This document shows positions 15,595-24,139 of a DNA stretch of 64,000 bases, piece after piece; positions within the stretch are counted from its first letter, which is position 1, and each line of letters begins with the position of its first letter. Under the pieces are notes generated by a model. That model was given only the letters and a program-made list of their open reading frames with translations, was not told where the DNA came from and did not search any database. This stretch comes from Streptomyces sp. NBC_01016 (GTDB taxonomy: Bacteria > Actinomycetota > Actinomycetes > Streptomycetales > Streptomycetaceae), in NCBI RefSeq assembly GCF_026341035.1, contig NZ_JAPEOQ010000001.1, positions 2,790,001 through 2,854,000 on the forward strand, given 5' to 3'. Both the position numbers and the translations under genes were made by a program.

Positions 15595-15766
15595 GCCCTG
15601 TGCTGGCCGCGATGCTAGCTGGTCAGAGCACGGGGGAGCCCAGACTTTCGGGCCGTCCCTGGGCCGTCCGAGGACGCTCAACGGCGACCAACAGCGACCA
15701 CCAGTGACAGGGGTCCCAGGCAACGGCGCCAGGTCACAGCCGTTCGTCTGCGACACTGGATGAGCT

Positions 15767-16873
15767 ATGCCTAAGCCCGGAGAACTGACGTTCGTCGCCC
15801 CCCGCGGAGCCAAGAAGCCGCCGCGGCACCTTGCTGATCTTTCGCCTGCTGAGCGGAAGGAAGCTGTTGCTGCGATCGGTGAGAAGCCGTTTCGCGCCAA
15901 GCAGCTCTCGCAGCACTACTTCGCGCGGTACGCGCACGATCCCGCGGAGTGGACCGACATCCCCGCGGGGTCGCGCGAGAAGCTGCGGGAAGCGTTGCTG
16001 CCGGAGCTGATGACCGTCGTGCGGCATCTGTCGACCGACAACGAAACGACGCGCAAGACGTTGTGGAAGCTGTTCGACGGGACGCTCGTCGAGTCCGTGC
16101 TGATGCGGTATCCGGACCGGGTGACGATGTGCATCTCGTCGCAGGCCGGGTGCGGGATGAACTGCCCGTTCTGTGCCACCGGGCAGGCCGGCCTCGACCG
16201 GAATCTGTCGACCGGTGAGATCGTGCATCAGATTGTCGACGGGATGCGCGCGCTGCGGGACGGGGAGATTCCCGGCGGGCCCGCGCGGCTCAGCAACATC
16301 GTGTTCATGGGCATGGGCGAGCCGCTCGCCAACTACAAGCGGGTCATCCAGGCCATCCGCGCGCTCACCGACCCGGAGCCGGACGGCGTCGGGCTCAGCC
16401 AGCGCGGGATCACCGTGTCGACGGTCGGGCTGGTGCCCGCCATCAACCGGTTCACCGATGAGGGGCTGAAGTGCCGGCTCGCGATCTCGCTGCACGCTCC
16501 TGACGACGAGCTGCGCGACACCCTCGTACCCGTCAACACGCGGTGGAACGTGCGCGAGGTGCTCGACGCCGGGTTCGAGTACTCCGCGAAGTCCGGGCGC
16601 CGGCTGTCGATCGAGTACGCGCTCATCCGGGACATCAATGACCAGGCGTGGCGCGGTGACCGGCTCGGGCGGATGCTCAAGGGGAAGCCGGTGCATGTGA
16701 ATCTGATTCCGCTGAATCCGACCCCGGGGTCGAAGTGGACCGCTTCGCGGCCCGAGGACGAGAAGGCCTTCGTCGACGCCATCGCCGCGCACGGCGTGCC
16801 GGTCACCATCCGGGACACCCGTGGCCAGGAGATCGACGGAGCCTGTGGACAGCTGGCGGCGACCGAGCGGTAG
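15767..16873 (+). CDS. rlmN: Dual-specificity rRNA/tRNA adenine-C2 methyltransferase RlmN
   Basis: A 368-residue radical-SAM enzyme that methylates C2 of adenosine in 23S rRNA (A2503) and in some tRNAs. The CxxxCxxC cluster motif is at Cys129, Cys133 and Cys136 (CGMNCPFC), and the C-terminal methyl-transfer cysteine is Cys360 in [21 protein letters not shown] is also diagnostic. Length and motifs are normal. It marks the beginning of the conserved chromosome to the right of the accessory region, and the TPP riboswitch follows closely. Confidence 0.97.
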   Translation: MPKPGELTFVAPRGAKKPPRHLADLSPAERKEAVAAIGEKPFRAKQLSQHYFARYAHDPAEWTDIPAGSREKLREALLPELMTVVRHLSTDNETTRKTLWKLFDGTLVESVLMRYPDRVTMCISSQAGCGMNCPFCATGQAGLDRNLSTGEIVHQIVDGMRALRDGEIPGGPARLSNIVFMGMGEPLANYKRVIQAIRALTDPEPDGVGLSQRGITVSTVGLVPAINRFTDEGLKCRLAISLHAPDDELRDTLVPVNTRWNVREVLDAGFEYSAKSGRRLSIEYALIRDINDQAWRGDRLGRMLKGKPVHVNLIPLNPTPGSKWTASRPEDEKAFVDAIAAHGVPVTIRDTRGQEIDGACGQLAATER

Positions 16874-16910
16874 CCTGGCTGTCGTAAGCACGACAACTAC
16901 ATCTGCATTT

Positions 16911-17005
16911 CCGACAGGGGAGCGCCACAGCGCTGAGAGTGCGGCAACCGGCCGCAGACCCTCTGGACCTTGCCCGGGTCATTCCGGGTAGGAAGTTCGG
17001 ACACC
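16911..17005 (+). promoter_or_regulatory. TPP (THI-box) riboswitch
   Basis: The THI-element consensus is clear: CTGAGAG at 16933-16939, ACCCTCTGGACCTTGCCCGG and then GTCATTCCGGGTAGGAAG through about 16998. It precedes a thiamine ABC transporter, its standard target. Thiamine pyrophosphate binding is expected to switch off thiBPQ. Confidence 0.93.
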
Positions 17006-17019
17006 ACTCAAGCTGTTGC

Positions 17020-17097
17020 GCCCTGCCCGGAGCCCTGGCCGTTGTTGCCAGAAGGCTCCGGGCAGGGCCGCGTCTTCTCCTGGTCACCTCCAGGAGG
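17020..17097 (+). terminator. Riboswitch expression platform: long hairpin and SD hairpin
   Basis: A perfect 15-bp stem (17020-17034 with 17054-17068) is extended inward by CTGGC/GCCAG. A second small stem, TCCTGG (17078-17083) with CCAGGA (17090-17095), overlaps the ribosome site AGGAGG (17092-17097). The layout allows control by both termination and ribosome-site masking. Confidence 0.75.
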
Positions 17098-17106
17098 AAT
17101 GAAGTA

Positions 17107-18201
17107 GTGAGTAAGAAGAAGTCGGCAACCAGCGCGTATGTCGCCGTGGTCGTGGGGCTCGGGCTCGTCGCGTTGTCCGCTTGCGGGGCGTCCGGCGGTG
17201 GCTCCGGTGCCGGCGGTGACTCCAGGACCGTGACCCTCGTGAGTCACGATTCGTGGGCCGTCTCGAAGGGCGTGCTGAAGGACTTCGAGAAGAGCTCCGG
17301 CTACAAGGTCAAGGTCCTCAAGGACGGGGACGCCGGCGAGGCCGTCAACAAGGCGATTCTGTCCAAGGACAATCCGCAGGGAGACGTCTTCTTCGGCGTC
17401 GACAACACTCTGCTCTCGCGGGCGCTCGACAATGGGATCTTCTCCTCGTACAAGGCCAAGGGGCTTGATGAGGTGGAGGGGCGGTATCGGCTCGACAAGG
17501 GGAAGGACCGGGTTACTCCTGTTGATACCGGGTCTCTCTGTGTCAATTACGACAAGGCTTATTTCGAGAAGCACGATCTCGCGCCGCCGTCGTCCTTCGC
17601 CGACCTCACCAAGCCGGCCTACAAGAACCTCCTGGTCACGGAGAACGCGTCCACGTCGTCGCCCGGTCTCGGCTTTCTGCTCGGGTCCGCCGCCAAGTAC
17701 GGCGACGACGGCTGGCAGCCGTACTGGAAGAAGTTGAAGGCCAACGGGCTCAAGGTCGTCGACGGCTGGGATCAGGCCTACAACGAGGAGTTCAGCGGGA
17801 GCGCCGGCGGGAAGAAGGCCGGCGGTGACCGGCCGCTCGTCGTGTCGTACGCGTCCTCGCCGCCCGCCGAGGCCGTGTTCGCCGATCCGCAGCCGAAGAC
17901 CTCCCCGGTCGGCGTCGCCAAGGGGACCTGCTTCCAGCAGGTGGAGTTCGCGGGGCTGCTGAACGGGGCGAAGAACGAGAAGGGCGGCAAGGCGCTGCTC
18001 GACTTCCTGGTCTCCAAGAAGTTCCAGGAGGACATGCCGCTCAACATGTTCGTCGACCCCGTGACGGGGAACGCCACCGCGCCCGCCGACTACACCAAGT
18101 ACGCGGTGAAGATCGACGATCCCGAGACGATGAGCCCGCGCAAGATCGCGGACAATCGGGACGACTGGGTGAAGTCGTGGACGTCGCTCGTACTGAAGTA
18201 G
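17107..18201 (+). CDS. thiB: Thiamine ABC transporter substrate-binding lipoprotein
   Basis: A 364-residue lipoprotein that binds thiamine or its phosphates outside the membrane. The GTG start follows AGGAGG by nine bases. The signal peptide is VVVGLGLVALSACGAS, with Cys at the lipobox. The body matches ThiB: VTLVSHDSWAVSKGVL, DVFFGVDNTLLSRAL, VDTGSLCVNYDKAYF and ENASTSSPGLGFLL. Its last bases overlap the permease gene, forming thiB-thiP-thiQ under the TPP riboswitch. Confidence 0.95.
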   Translation: MSKKKSATSAYVAVVVGLGLVALSACGASGGGSGAGGDSRTVTLVSHDSWAVSKGVLKDFEKSSGYKVKVLKDGDAGEAVNKAILSKDNPQGDVFFGVDNTLLSRALDNGIFSSYKAKGLDEVEGRYRLDKGKDRVTPVDTGSLCVNYDKAYFEKHDLAPPSSFADLTKPAYKNLLVTENASTSSPGLGFLLGSAAKYGDDGWQPYWKKLKANGLKVVDGWDQAYNEEFSGSAGGKKAGGDRPLVVSYASSPPAEAVFADPQPKTSPVGVAKGTCFQQVEFAGLLNGAKNEKGGKALLDFLVSKKFQEDMPLNMFVDPVTGNATAPADYTKYAVKIDDPETMSPRKIADNRDDWVKSWTSLVLK

Positions 18202-19856
18202 TCGTCAAGGCACCCAAGGGGAACGCGGCGCGGCTTGGGCTCATGGTTCTGCCCGTCGTGTTCTTCGGGCTGTTCTTCGCCTATCCGGTCGTCGCGATCG
18301 TCGAGCGTGGGCTGCACGTCGACGGGGTCTGGCAGTTCGGGCGGATCCTGGATGTGCTCGGGCAGTCCGACATCCGGCACGTGCTGTGGTTCACGGTGTG
18401 GCAGGCGCTCGCGTCGACCGCGCTCACGCTGCTGATCGCGCTGCCGGGGGCGTATGTCTTCGCCCGGTTCGAGTTCCCCGGCAAACAGGTGCTGCGGGCC
18501 GTCGTCACCGTGCCGTTCGTGCTGCCGACCGTCGTTGTGGGCACCGCGTTTCTCGCGCTTGTCGGGAATGGCGGGCTGCTCGACGAGCTGTGGGGCGTCC
18601 GGCTCGATACGACGGTGTGGGCGATTCTGCTGGCGCATGTCTTCTTCAATTACGCCGTTGTCGTACGGACTGTTGGCGGGCTTTGGGCGCAGCTCGATCC
18701 TCGGCAGGAGGAGGCCGCGCGGATGCTCGGCGCCTCGCGGTTCGCGGCGTGGCGGAAGGTGACGCTGCCGGCGCTCGGGCCTGCTGTCGCCGCTGCCTCG
18801 TTGATGGTGTTTCTGTTTACGTTCACGTCTTTTGGTGTCGTGCAGATTCTGGGCGGACCCGGGTTCTCGACTCTTGAGGTCGAGATCTATCGGCAGACGG
18901 CGCAGATTTTCGATCTGTCGACCGCCGCTGTGCTGACCATCGTGCAGTTCCTGGCCGTCGGGCTGATTCTCGGTGTGCACGCGTGGACCGTGCGGCGGCG
19001 GGAGAGCGCGCTGCGGCTCGTGGACGCCGCGCATACGTCGCGCAGGCCGCGCGGGGCCGGGCAATGGGCGTTGCTGGGTGGCGTGTTGGTGTCCGTCGCG
19101 CTGCTGATCGTGCTGCCGCTCGGGGTGCTCGTCGAGCGCTCGCTCGACGCTCCGGGCGGGTACGGGTTCGGGTACTACCGGGCGCTCACCGACGCCGACG
19201 GCGGGACCTTCCTCGTACCGCCGATCGACGCGATCTGGAATTCGCTGGAGTACGCGCTCGCCGCGACTGCTATTGCCGTGGTGATCGGCGGGCTGGCGGC
19301 GGCTGCTCTGACCCGCCGTGCGGGGCGGCTCGTGCGCGGGTTCGACGCGTTGTTGATGCTGCCGCTGGGGGTGTCGGCGGTGACCGTCGGGTTCGGGTTC
19401 CTGATCACGCTCGACAAGCCGCCGCTCGACCTGCGGTCCACGTGGATCCTGGTGCCGCTCGCGCAGGCGCTGGTCGGGGTGCCGTTCGTGGTGCGGACGA
19501 TGCTGCCGGTGCTGCGGGCCGTCGACGGGCGGCTCCGGGAGGCCGCCGCCGTGCTCGGGGCCTCGCCGCTGCGGGCCTGGCGGGAGGTCGATCTGCCGAT
19601 GGTGCGGCGGGCGCTGCTGGTCGCGGCCGGGTTCGCGTTCGCCGTGTCGCTCGGTGAGTTCGGGGCGACCGTGTTCATCGCGCGGCCCGACAATCCGACG
19701 CTGCCGGTCGCCGTGGCCCGGCTGCTCGGGCGGGCCGGTGACCTCAACTACGGGCAGGCGATGGCCCTTTCGACGGTGCTGATGGTCGTGTGCGCGGCCT
19801 CGTTGCTCGTCCTTGAACGGATTCGGCCCGCGAAGGCCTCGACCGGGGAGTTCTGA
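18177..19856 (+). CDS. thiP: Thiamine ABC transporter permease
   Basis: A 559-residue double-length permease carrying two homologous TM halves, each with an EAA-type coupling loop: EEAARMLGASRFAAWRKVTL in the first half and REAAAVLGASPLRAWREVDL in the second. Twelve or so hydrophobic segments are visible. Fused permease halves are normal for ThiP. It overlaps thiB by 25 bases and shares its final base with the first base of thiQ. Confidence 0.95.
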   Translation: MDVARTEVVVKAPKGNAARLGLMVLPVVFFGLFFAYPVVAIVERGLHVDGVWQFGRILDVLGQSDIRHVLWFTVWQALASTALTLLIALPGAYVFARFEFPGKQVLRAVVTVPFVLPTVVVGTAFLALVGNGGLLDELWGVRLDTTVWAILLAHVFFNYAVVVRTVGGLWAQLDPRQEEAARMLGASRFAAWRKVTLPALGPAVAAASLMVFLFTFTSFGVVQILGGPGFSTLEVEIYRQTAQIFDLSTAAVLTIVQFLAVGLILGVHAWTVRRRESALRLVDAAHTSRRPRGAGQWALLGGVLVSVALLIVLPLGVLVERSLDAPGGYGFGYYRALTDADGGTFLVPPIDAIWNSLEYALAATAIAVVIGGLAAAALTRRAGRLVRGFDALLMLPLGVSAVTVGFGFLITLDKPPLDLRSTWILVPLAQALVGVPFVVRTMLPVLRAVDGRLREAAAVLGASPLRAWREVDLPMVRRALLVAAGFAFAVSLGEFGATVFIARPDNPTLPVAVARLLGRAGDLNYGQAMALSTVLMVVCAASLLVLERIRPAKASTGEF

Positions 19857-20887
19857 TGTCGCTGCTGGAGTTGGACGACGCGACCGTACGGTTCGGTGGG
19901 CGCGCCGTGCTCGACGACGTGGACCTGGAGGTCGCCGAGCACGAGATCGTGTGCGTGCTGGGGCCGAGCGGCAGTGGTAAGTCGACGCTGCTGCGGGCCG
20001 TCGCGGGGCTCCAACCCTTGGATGGCGGGCGGGTGTTGCTCGGCGGCGCCGACCAGGCGGGGGTGCCTGCGCACAAGCGGGGCGTCGGCCTGATGTTCCA
20101 GGACCACCAGCTGTTCCCGCAGCGTGACGTGGGGCGGAACGTCGCCTTCGGGCTTCGGATGCATGGGGCCGGCAAGGGTGAACAGGCGGAACGTGTACGG
20201 GAGTTGCTGGGGCTTGTCGGGCTGCCTGGCGCCGAGCGGCGGCCGGTCGGTGCGTTGTCCGGTGGGGAGCAGCAGCGGGTCGCTCTCGCGCGGGCGCTTG
20301 CGCCGCGGCCGCGGTTGCTGATGCTGGACGAGCCGCTCGGGCAGCTGGACCGTTCGTTGCGTGAGCGCCTTGTCGTTGAACTGCGGGAACTTTTCGGTGA
20401 GTTGGGGACGACCGTGCTCGCCGTCACGCACGACCAGGGTGAGGCCTTCGCGCTCGCCGACCGGGTCGTGGTGATGCGGGACGGGCGGATCGCCCAGACC
20501 GGTACGCCTCTTGAGGTGTGGCAGCAGCCGGCGGACGAGTTCGTGGCGCGGTTCCTCGGGTTCGACAACGTCGTGGAGGCGACGGTGACCGGGGCGGTGG
20601 CGGACACGCCCTGGGGCAAGGTTCCGGTGCCGGAGGGGGCGGAGCAGGGGGTCTGCCGGCTTCTCGTGCGGCCTGCGGGCGTACGGCTCGTCCCTGCCGC
20701 CGAAGCCCAGTTGACCTGCGCCGTCACCGGGCGCACCTTCCGCGGTACGCACGTTGCGCTGCACCTGCAGCCGGGGGATGCGCCTCGCCTGGAGGCGGCC
20801 TGCGCGCTTCGGGAGGCGCCGGAGCCGGGGGACGAGGTCGGGGTCGCGTTCGACGCGGCGGAGATTGTGGTGCTGGGGGGTTCCTGA
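19856..20887 (+). CDS. thiQ: Thiamine ABC transporter ATPase
   Basis: A 343-residue ABC ATPase. Walker A is GPSGSGKST (about residues 37-45), the Q loop is GLMFQDHQLFPQRDVG, the signature is LSGGEQQRVALARAL, Walker B is LLMLDEPLGQLD and the switch His is in VTHDQGEAFALADRV. The C-terminal ~110 residues form a TOBE-like regulatory domain. It is the last gene of the riboswitch-controlled operon and is followed by a long repeat-filled non-coding stretch. Confidence 0.95.
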   Translation: MSLLELDDATVRFGGRAVLDDVDLEVAEHEIVCVLGPSGSGKSTLLRAVAGLQPLDGGRVLLGGADQAGVPAHKRGVGLMFQDHQLFPQRDVGRNVAFGLRMHGAGKGEQAERVRELLGLVGLPGAERRPVGALSGGEQQRVALARALAPRPRLLMLDEPLGQLDRSLRERLVVELRELFGELGTTVLAVTHDQGEAFALADRVVVMRDGRIAQTGTPLEVWQQPADEFVARFLGFDNVVEATVTGAVADTPWGKVPVPEGAEQGVCRLLVRPAGVRLVPAAEAQLTCAVTGRTFRGTHVALHLQPGDAPRLEAACALREAPEPGDEVGVAFDAAEIVVLGGS

Positions 20888-21638
20888 CGGGGCCGGGTGG
20901 TGGCGTGGTGCCGGGGTTTTGGGGCTGGGCCGGGGCTGGCGCCTGACGTTCTTGTTGCGCGGCACCGGGGACCGCCACCTAGTCGTGGCCGACGCCGTCC
21001 CCAGCGTTACGCGGCACCGGGGTTTCACCGTGCCGTGGTCGGCGCCTGTCGTTCTCGTTGCGCTGCACCGGGGTGCCGCCTTGCCCACCCTGCCGGCCAA
21101 GGCGGCAGATTGCCCAAGGCGGTGGCGGCTGACCGCAGTGGGTGGGGAGCCGTGCTGACGGCGGATTGCCCAAGGCGGGGTGGCGTCGACCGCCAAGGGT
21201 GGGGAGCCGTGCTTGCGGCGGATCGCCCAAAGGTGCGTGCGGTCGACTGCAGCGGGTGGGGAGCCGTGGTGGGCGTTACCCAAGGCGGTTGGCGTCGACC
21301 GCCAAGGGTGGGGAGCCGTGGCTGGGGGAGGTCGCCCAAGGCGGGGGTGGCGTCGACCGGTCGGGGTGGGGAGCCGTGGTTGGCGGCGGATTGTGCGAGG
21401 CGGGGGCGGTTGGCCGCAGCGGGTGGGGCACCCCGCCCGGGCCGAAGCCCCCGGAGGGGGCGGGTGGGTGGGAGATGAGCGGGGAAACGGCCCGACGGCG
21501 TGCCGAGGAGGGGTGTCCGGCACACCGGGCCACTTCGCCGTCCGCACACCCGGTCACTTCGCCGTCGACGTAGCCCACCCGTATGCCACCGCCGAGCGCG
21601 AAGGTGGGCGTCGTCTACGGACGGCGCCCACCCGGCGA
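20888..21638. repeat. Non-coding region with two tandem-repeat arrays
   Basis: No gene is credible in these ~750 bases. The first array has three 51-52 bp units, each with GCGGCACCGGGG or a one-base variant (20959, 21011, 21062). The second has five units of 52-58 bp, each starting with an identical GGTGGGGAGCCGTG (21141, 21198, 21255, 21307, 21365), plus a broken sixth at 21422. Unit interiors share GCCCAAGGCGG and GTCGACCGCC. Most periods are 57 bases, which keeps all frames open and creates false long ORFs. Confidence 0.85.
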
Positions 21639-22307
21639 CTACTTCTGCGTGGAGCCCTTGCGGCGCAGTGCGAAGACCACGCCGCCGCCCGCGACGACCA
21701 GGAGGGCCGCGATGCCCGCGATCATCGGGGTGTTGCTGCTGGAGCCGGTCTCGGCGAGGTTCGAATCACCCGCGGGGGAGGCCGAGTTGCTCGGGGCGGG
21801 GGCCGCCGCCGGGGCACTCGTGGACGGGGTCGGCTTCTCGGCCGGGGCCGAGGTGCTGGGCGCCGCGGACGTCGGAGGCGTCGACGGCTTCTCGGTGGCG
21901 CACGCCGTGGCCGGGGCGGTGACGCCGCCGGGGATGTCCTTGTCGACGTTGAACCGGTCGGTCTTCACGTGGACGCGGTAGGTCGCGCCCGGCTTCCAGG
22001 CCTCCTTGAAGGTGATCGTGGCACCTTCCTTGGCGCCCTTCACGACCTGGGAGCCGACCTGCGCCTCGGAGCCGCCGGACGTACGGAAGACGGTGACTGT
22101 CGCCGGGGTGCCGGAGGTGTCCACGTCGGTGACGGTGATGACGCCCTGCTGGCCGTCGCAGCCGGCCTTGGCGGTGAACTCGCTGATGTCGCACGCCGAA
22201 GCGGTGCCTGCGACGCCGAGCGTCAGGGCCGTCGCGGCGGCGGCCACGCCGGCGAAGCGGGCCGCTCTGGAGGAGATGCGCGGAGATATGCGGGGGGCTA
22301 CGGACAC
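21639..22307 (-). CDS. LAETG sortase-anchored surface protein
   Basis: A 222-residue secreted protein. The signal peptide (about residues 1-38) ends TLGVAGTASA. The extracellular part has three cysteines, CDISEFTAKAGC at the start and TACATEK near 135. A Ser/Thr/Pro/Ala stalk covers residues 140-180. The cell-wall sorting signal is LAETG (184-188), a hydrophobic helix (194-214) and RRK. LAXTG is the motif preferred by Streptomyces class E sortases, so the protein should be linked to peptidoglycan on the hyphal surface. Ligand unknown. Confidence 0.85.
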   Translation of the reverse strand: MSVAPRISPRISSRAARFAGVAAAATALTLGVAGTASACDISEFTAKAGCDGQQGVITVTDVDTSGTPATVTVFRTSGGSEAQVGSQVVKGAKEGATITFKEAWKPGATYRVHVKTDRFNVDKDIPGGVTAPATACATEKPSTPPTSAAPSTSAPAEKPTPSTSAPAAAPAPSNSASPAGDSNLAETGSSSNTPMIAGIAALLVVAGGGVVFALRRKGSTQK

Positions 22308-22378
22308 AGCTGTCCTTCACATGTGCTGGGAGAGAGGGGCGCGGCACGGTGCGAACGCACCTCGAAGCTCAACACCCC

Positions 22379-22409
22379 CACGGTCACCGATGGTTTATCG
22401 GTGACCGTG
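22379..22409. terminator. 13-bp perfect hairpin after LOG-family gene
   Basis: CACGGTCACCGAT (22379-22391) and ATCGGTGACCGTG (22397-22409) are exact complements with a GGTTT loop. The hairpin lies between the stop of the minus-strand LOG gene (22435) and the start of the LAETG gene (22307), so it probably terminates the former. Confidence 0.75.
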
Positions 22410-22434
22410 ACGCAGCGTCAATGCCTTGAGGTCC

Positions 22435-23610
22435 TCACCGGTCACTCTTGACCGGCGCTTGACCGAGTGACCGACCGAGCCGTTCGATCGCCTCGCCCGC
22501 CTCATCGGCCGTGTCCACCAGCGCGATCCGGTCCTCCATGGACCGCTCGCGGGCGAGCGCCTGCAACAGCGGCCAGGTGGGAAGGCGTTCGGTCCAGTGG
22601 GCGCGGTCGACCAGGACCATCGGGGTCGGTTCGCCGCGGGACTCGTAGTAGTTGGGCGTCGCGTTGTCGAAGATCTCCTGCACCGTGCCCGCCGCGCCCG
22701 GCAGGAAGATCACGCCCGCGTTGGAGCGGGCCAGCAGGCCGTCCTCGCGCGTGGCGTTGGCGAAGTACTTGGCGATGTGCTCCGCGAACGCGTTCGGCGG
22801 CTCGTGCCCGTAGAACCAGGTGGGGATGCCCACGGAAGGGCCGCCGCCCGGCCAGCGCTCCCGCACGGCGAAGGCCGCGTCCGCCCAGTCGGTGATCGAC
22901 GGGGTGAACGAAGGTGACTTGGCGAGGAGTTGGAGCGCGTCGTCGAGCATCGGGTCGGCGAACGGCGCCGCGTACGCGCCCAGGTTCGCGGCCTCCATCG
23001 CCCCGGGGCCGCCGCCCGTCGCCACCGTGAGGCCCGCGCGGGCCAGCGTCCGGCCGAGCCGTGCGGCGCCCGCGTACGCCTCCGTGCCGCGCGCCATCGC
23101 GTGACCGCCCATGACGCCCACCACCCGGGCCCCGACGAGGAGTTCGTCGAGCGCGTCGGAGACCGAGTCGTCGTGCACGGCGCGCAGCATCGACGCGAAC
23201 ACGTCGCCGTCGGTCTTGGTGCGCTGGAACCATTCGTACGCGCGGGCGTCGGGAGTGGCCGCGTAGCCGCCCTCGGAGGACAGGCCCTCGAAGAGCTCGG
23301 CGGGGGCGTAGAGGCGGCCGCGGTAGGGGTCGAAGGGGAGGCCGGGGACCGGCGGGAAGACCAGCGCGCCGCGCGCCCTGACCTCGGCTGCGGCCCGCTC
23401 GTCCATCGGGCAGCCGAGGAATATGGCGCCCTCGACATCGGTGGCGAGGAGCCGCGTCGTACGGTCCGTCAGGTCGACGGCCTGCACCCGGTGCCCGGCC
23501 AGCGTGTCGCGCGCGGCCACCACCTCGTCGAACTCCGCGAGCGTCTCGATCTCGCGGTCGGAGGTGGTGGCAGGCACGGACGGTTCGGGGGAATGATCTG
23601 GAGTCGGCAC
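22435..23610 (-). CDS. LOG-family (lysine decarboxylase-like fold) Rossmann protein
   Basis: A 391-residue protein. Residues ~160-360 form the LOG Rossmann domain, with VVGVMGGHAMARGTEAYAGA, GLTVATGGGPGAMEAANLG and FLPGAAGTVQEIFDNATPNY. LOG enzymes hydrolyse nucleoside 5'-monophosphates such as cytokinin ribotides. The classical PGGxGTxxE motif is PGAAGTVQE here, keeping Gly-Thr and Glu. The N-terminal ~150 residues, with LLATDVEGAIFLGCPMDERA, look like a second degenerate domain, making the protein longer than simple LOGs. Substrate uncertain. Confidence 0.75.
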   Translation of the reverse strand: MPTPDHSPEPSVPATTSDREIETLAEFDEVVAARDTLAGHRVQAVDLTDRTTRLLATDVEGAIFLGCPMDERAAAEVRARGALVFPPVPGLPFDPYRGRLYAPAELFEGLSSEGGYAATPDARAYEWFQRTKTDGDVFASMLRAVHDDSVSDALDELLVGARVVGVMGGHAMARGTEAYAGAARLGRTLARAGLTVATGGGPGAMEAANLGAYAAPFADPMLDDALQLLAKSPSFTPSITDWADAAFAVRERWPGGGPSVGIPTWFYGHEPPNAFAEHIAKYFANATREDGLLARSNAGVIFLPGAAGTVQEIFDNATPNYYESRGEPTPMVLVDRAHWTERLPTWPLLQALARERSMEDRIALVDTADEAGEAIERLGRSLGQAPVKSDR

Positions 23611-23648
23611 CCGCCCATGCTAAACACGGGCGGGCGCCCGGGCGTTGG

Positions 23649-24062
23649 TCAGCCCTCGACGACCGACGGGTCCATCCACATGACCTCGAAGGTGTGCCCG
23701 TCGATGTCGTCGAAGGCCCGCCCGTACATGAAGCCGTGGTCCTGCTTCTCGCCGGTCTCGGTGCCGCCCGCGGCGATCGCCCGGTCGACGAGCTCGTCGA
23801 CCGATCCCCGGCTCTCGGCGCTCAGGGCCAGCAGCGTCTCGCTGTTCTTCGTGGAGTCGATGATCGTCTTCTTGGTGAAGCCCGCGTACTTCTCCTTCGT
23901 GAGCAGCATGATCACGATGTGCTCGCTGATCACGATGGAGCTGGTGGAGTCGTCCGAGAACTGGGCGTTGCGCTCGTACCCCAGCTCCGTGAAGAACTTG
24001 GTGGACGCCGCCACGTCGTTCACGGCCAGGTTCACGAAGATCATCTGCTGGTACTCGCTCAT
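23649..24062 (-). CDS. VOC (glyoxalase/bleomycin-resistance fold) family protein
   Basis: A 137-residue VOC protein from the ATG at 24062. Two beta-alpha-beta modules are visible: MIFVNLAVNDVAASTKFFTE and DHGFMYGRAFDDIDGHTFEV, the latter ending MWMDPSVVEG. Metal-ligand positions resemble those of extradiol-dioxygenase-like proteins of unknown substrate. The longer in-frame extension upstream is Arg/Gly-rich shadow sequence and is excluded. Monocistronic. Function cannot be narrowed. Confidence 0.8.
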   Translation of the reverse strand: MSEYQQMIFVNLAVNDVAASTKFFTELGYERNAQFSDDSTSSIVISEHIVIMLLTKEKYAGFTKKTIIDSTKNSETLLALSAESRGSVDELVDRAIAAGGTETGEKQDHGFMYGRAFDDIDGHTFEVMWMDPSVVEG

Positions 24063-24139
24063 GATGTGTCCGTCGCCTTCTCGGAGAAGTGAGGTGGTGT
24101 GGTGCGTACGAACATGTAGACGGCCAGTGTCGTCAAAAC

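Noticed and set aside
21141..21434. Tandem units considered as a CRISPR array
   Set aside because: Units run head to tail with related interiors, no unique spacers of constant size and no cas genes nearby.
19748..21547. A 599-codon minus-strand frame with 19-residue repeats
   Set aside because: The repeats reflect 57-bp DNA units, which keep any frame open. The rest is antisense to thiQ, and no recognisable fold or start site is present.
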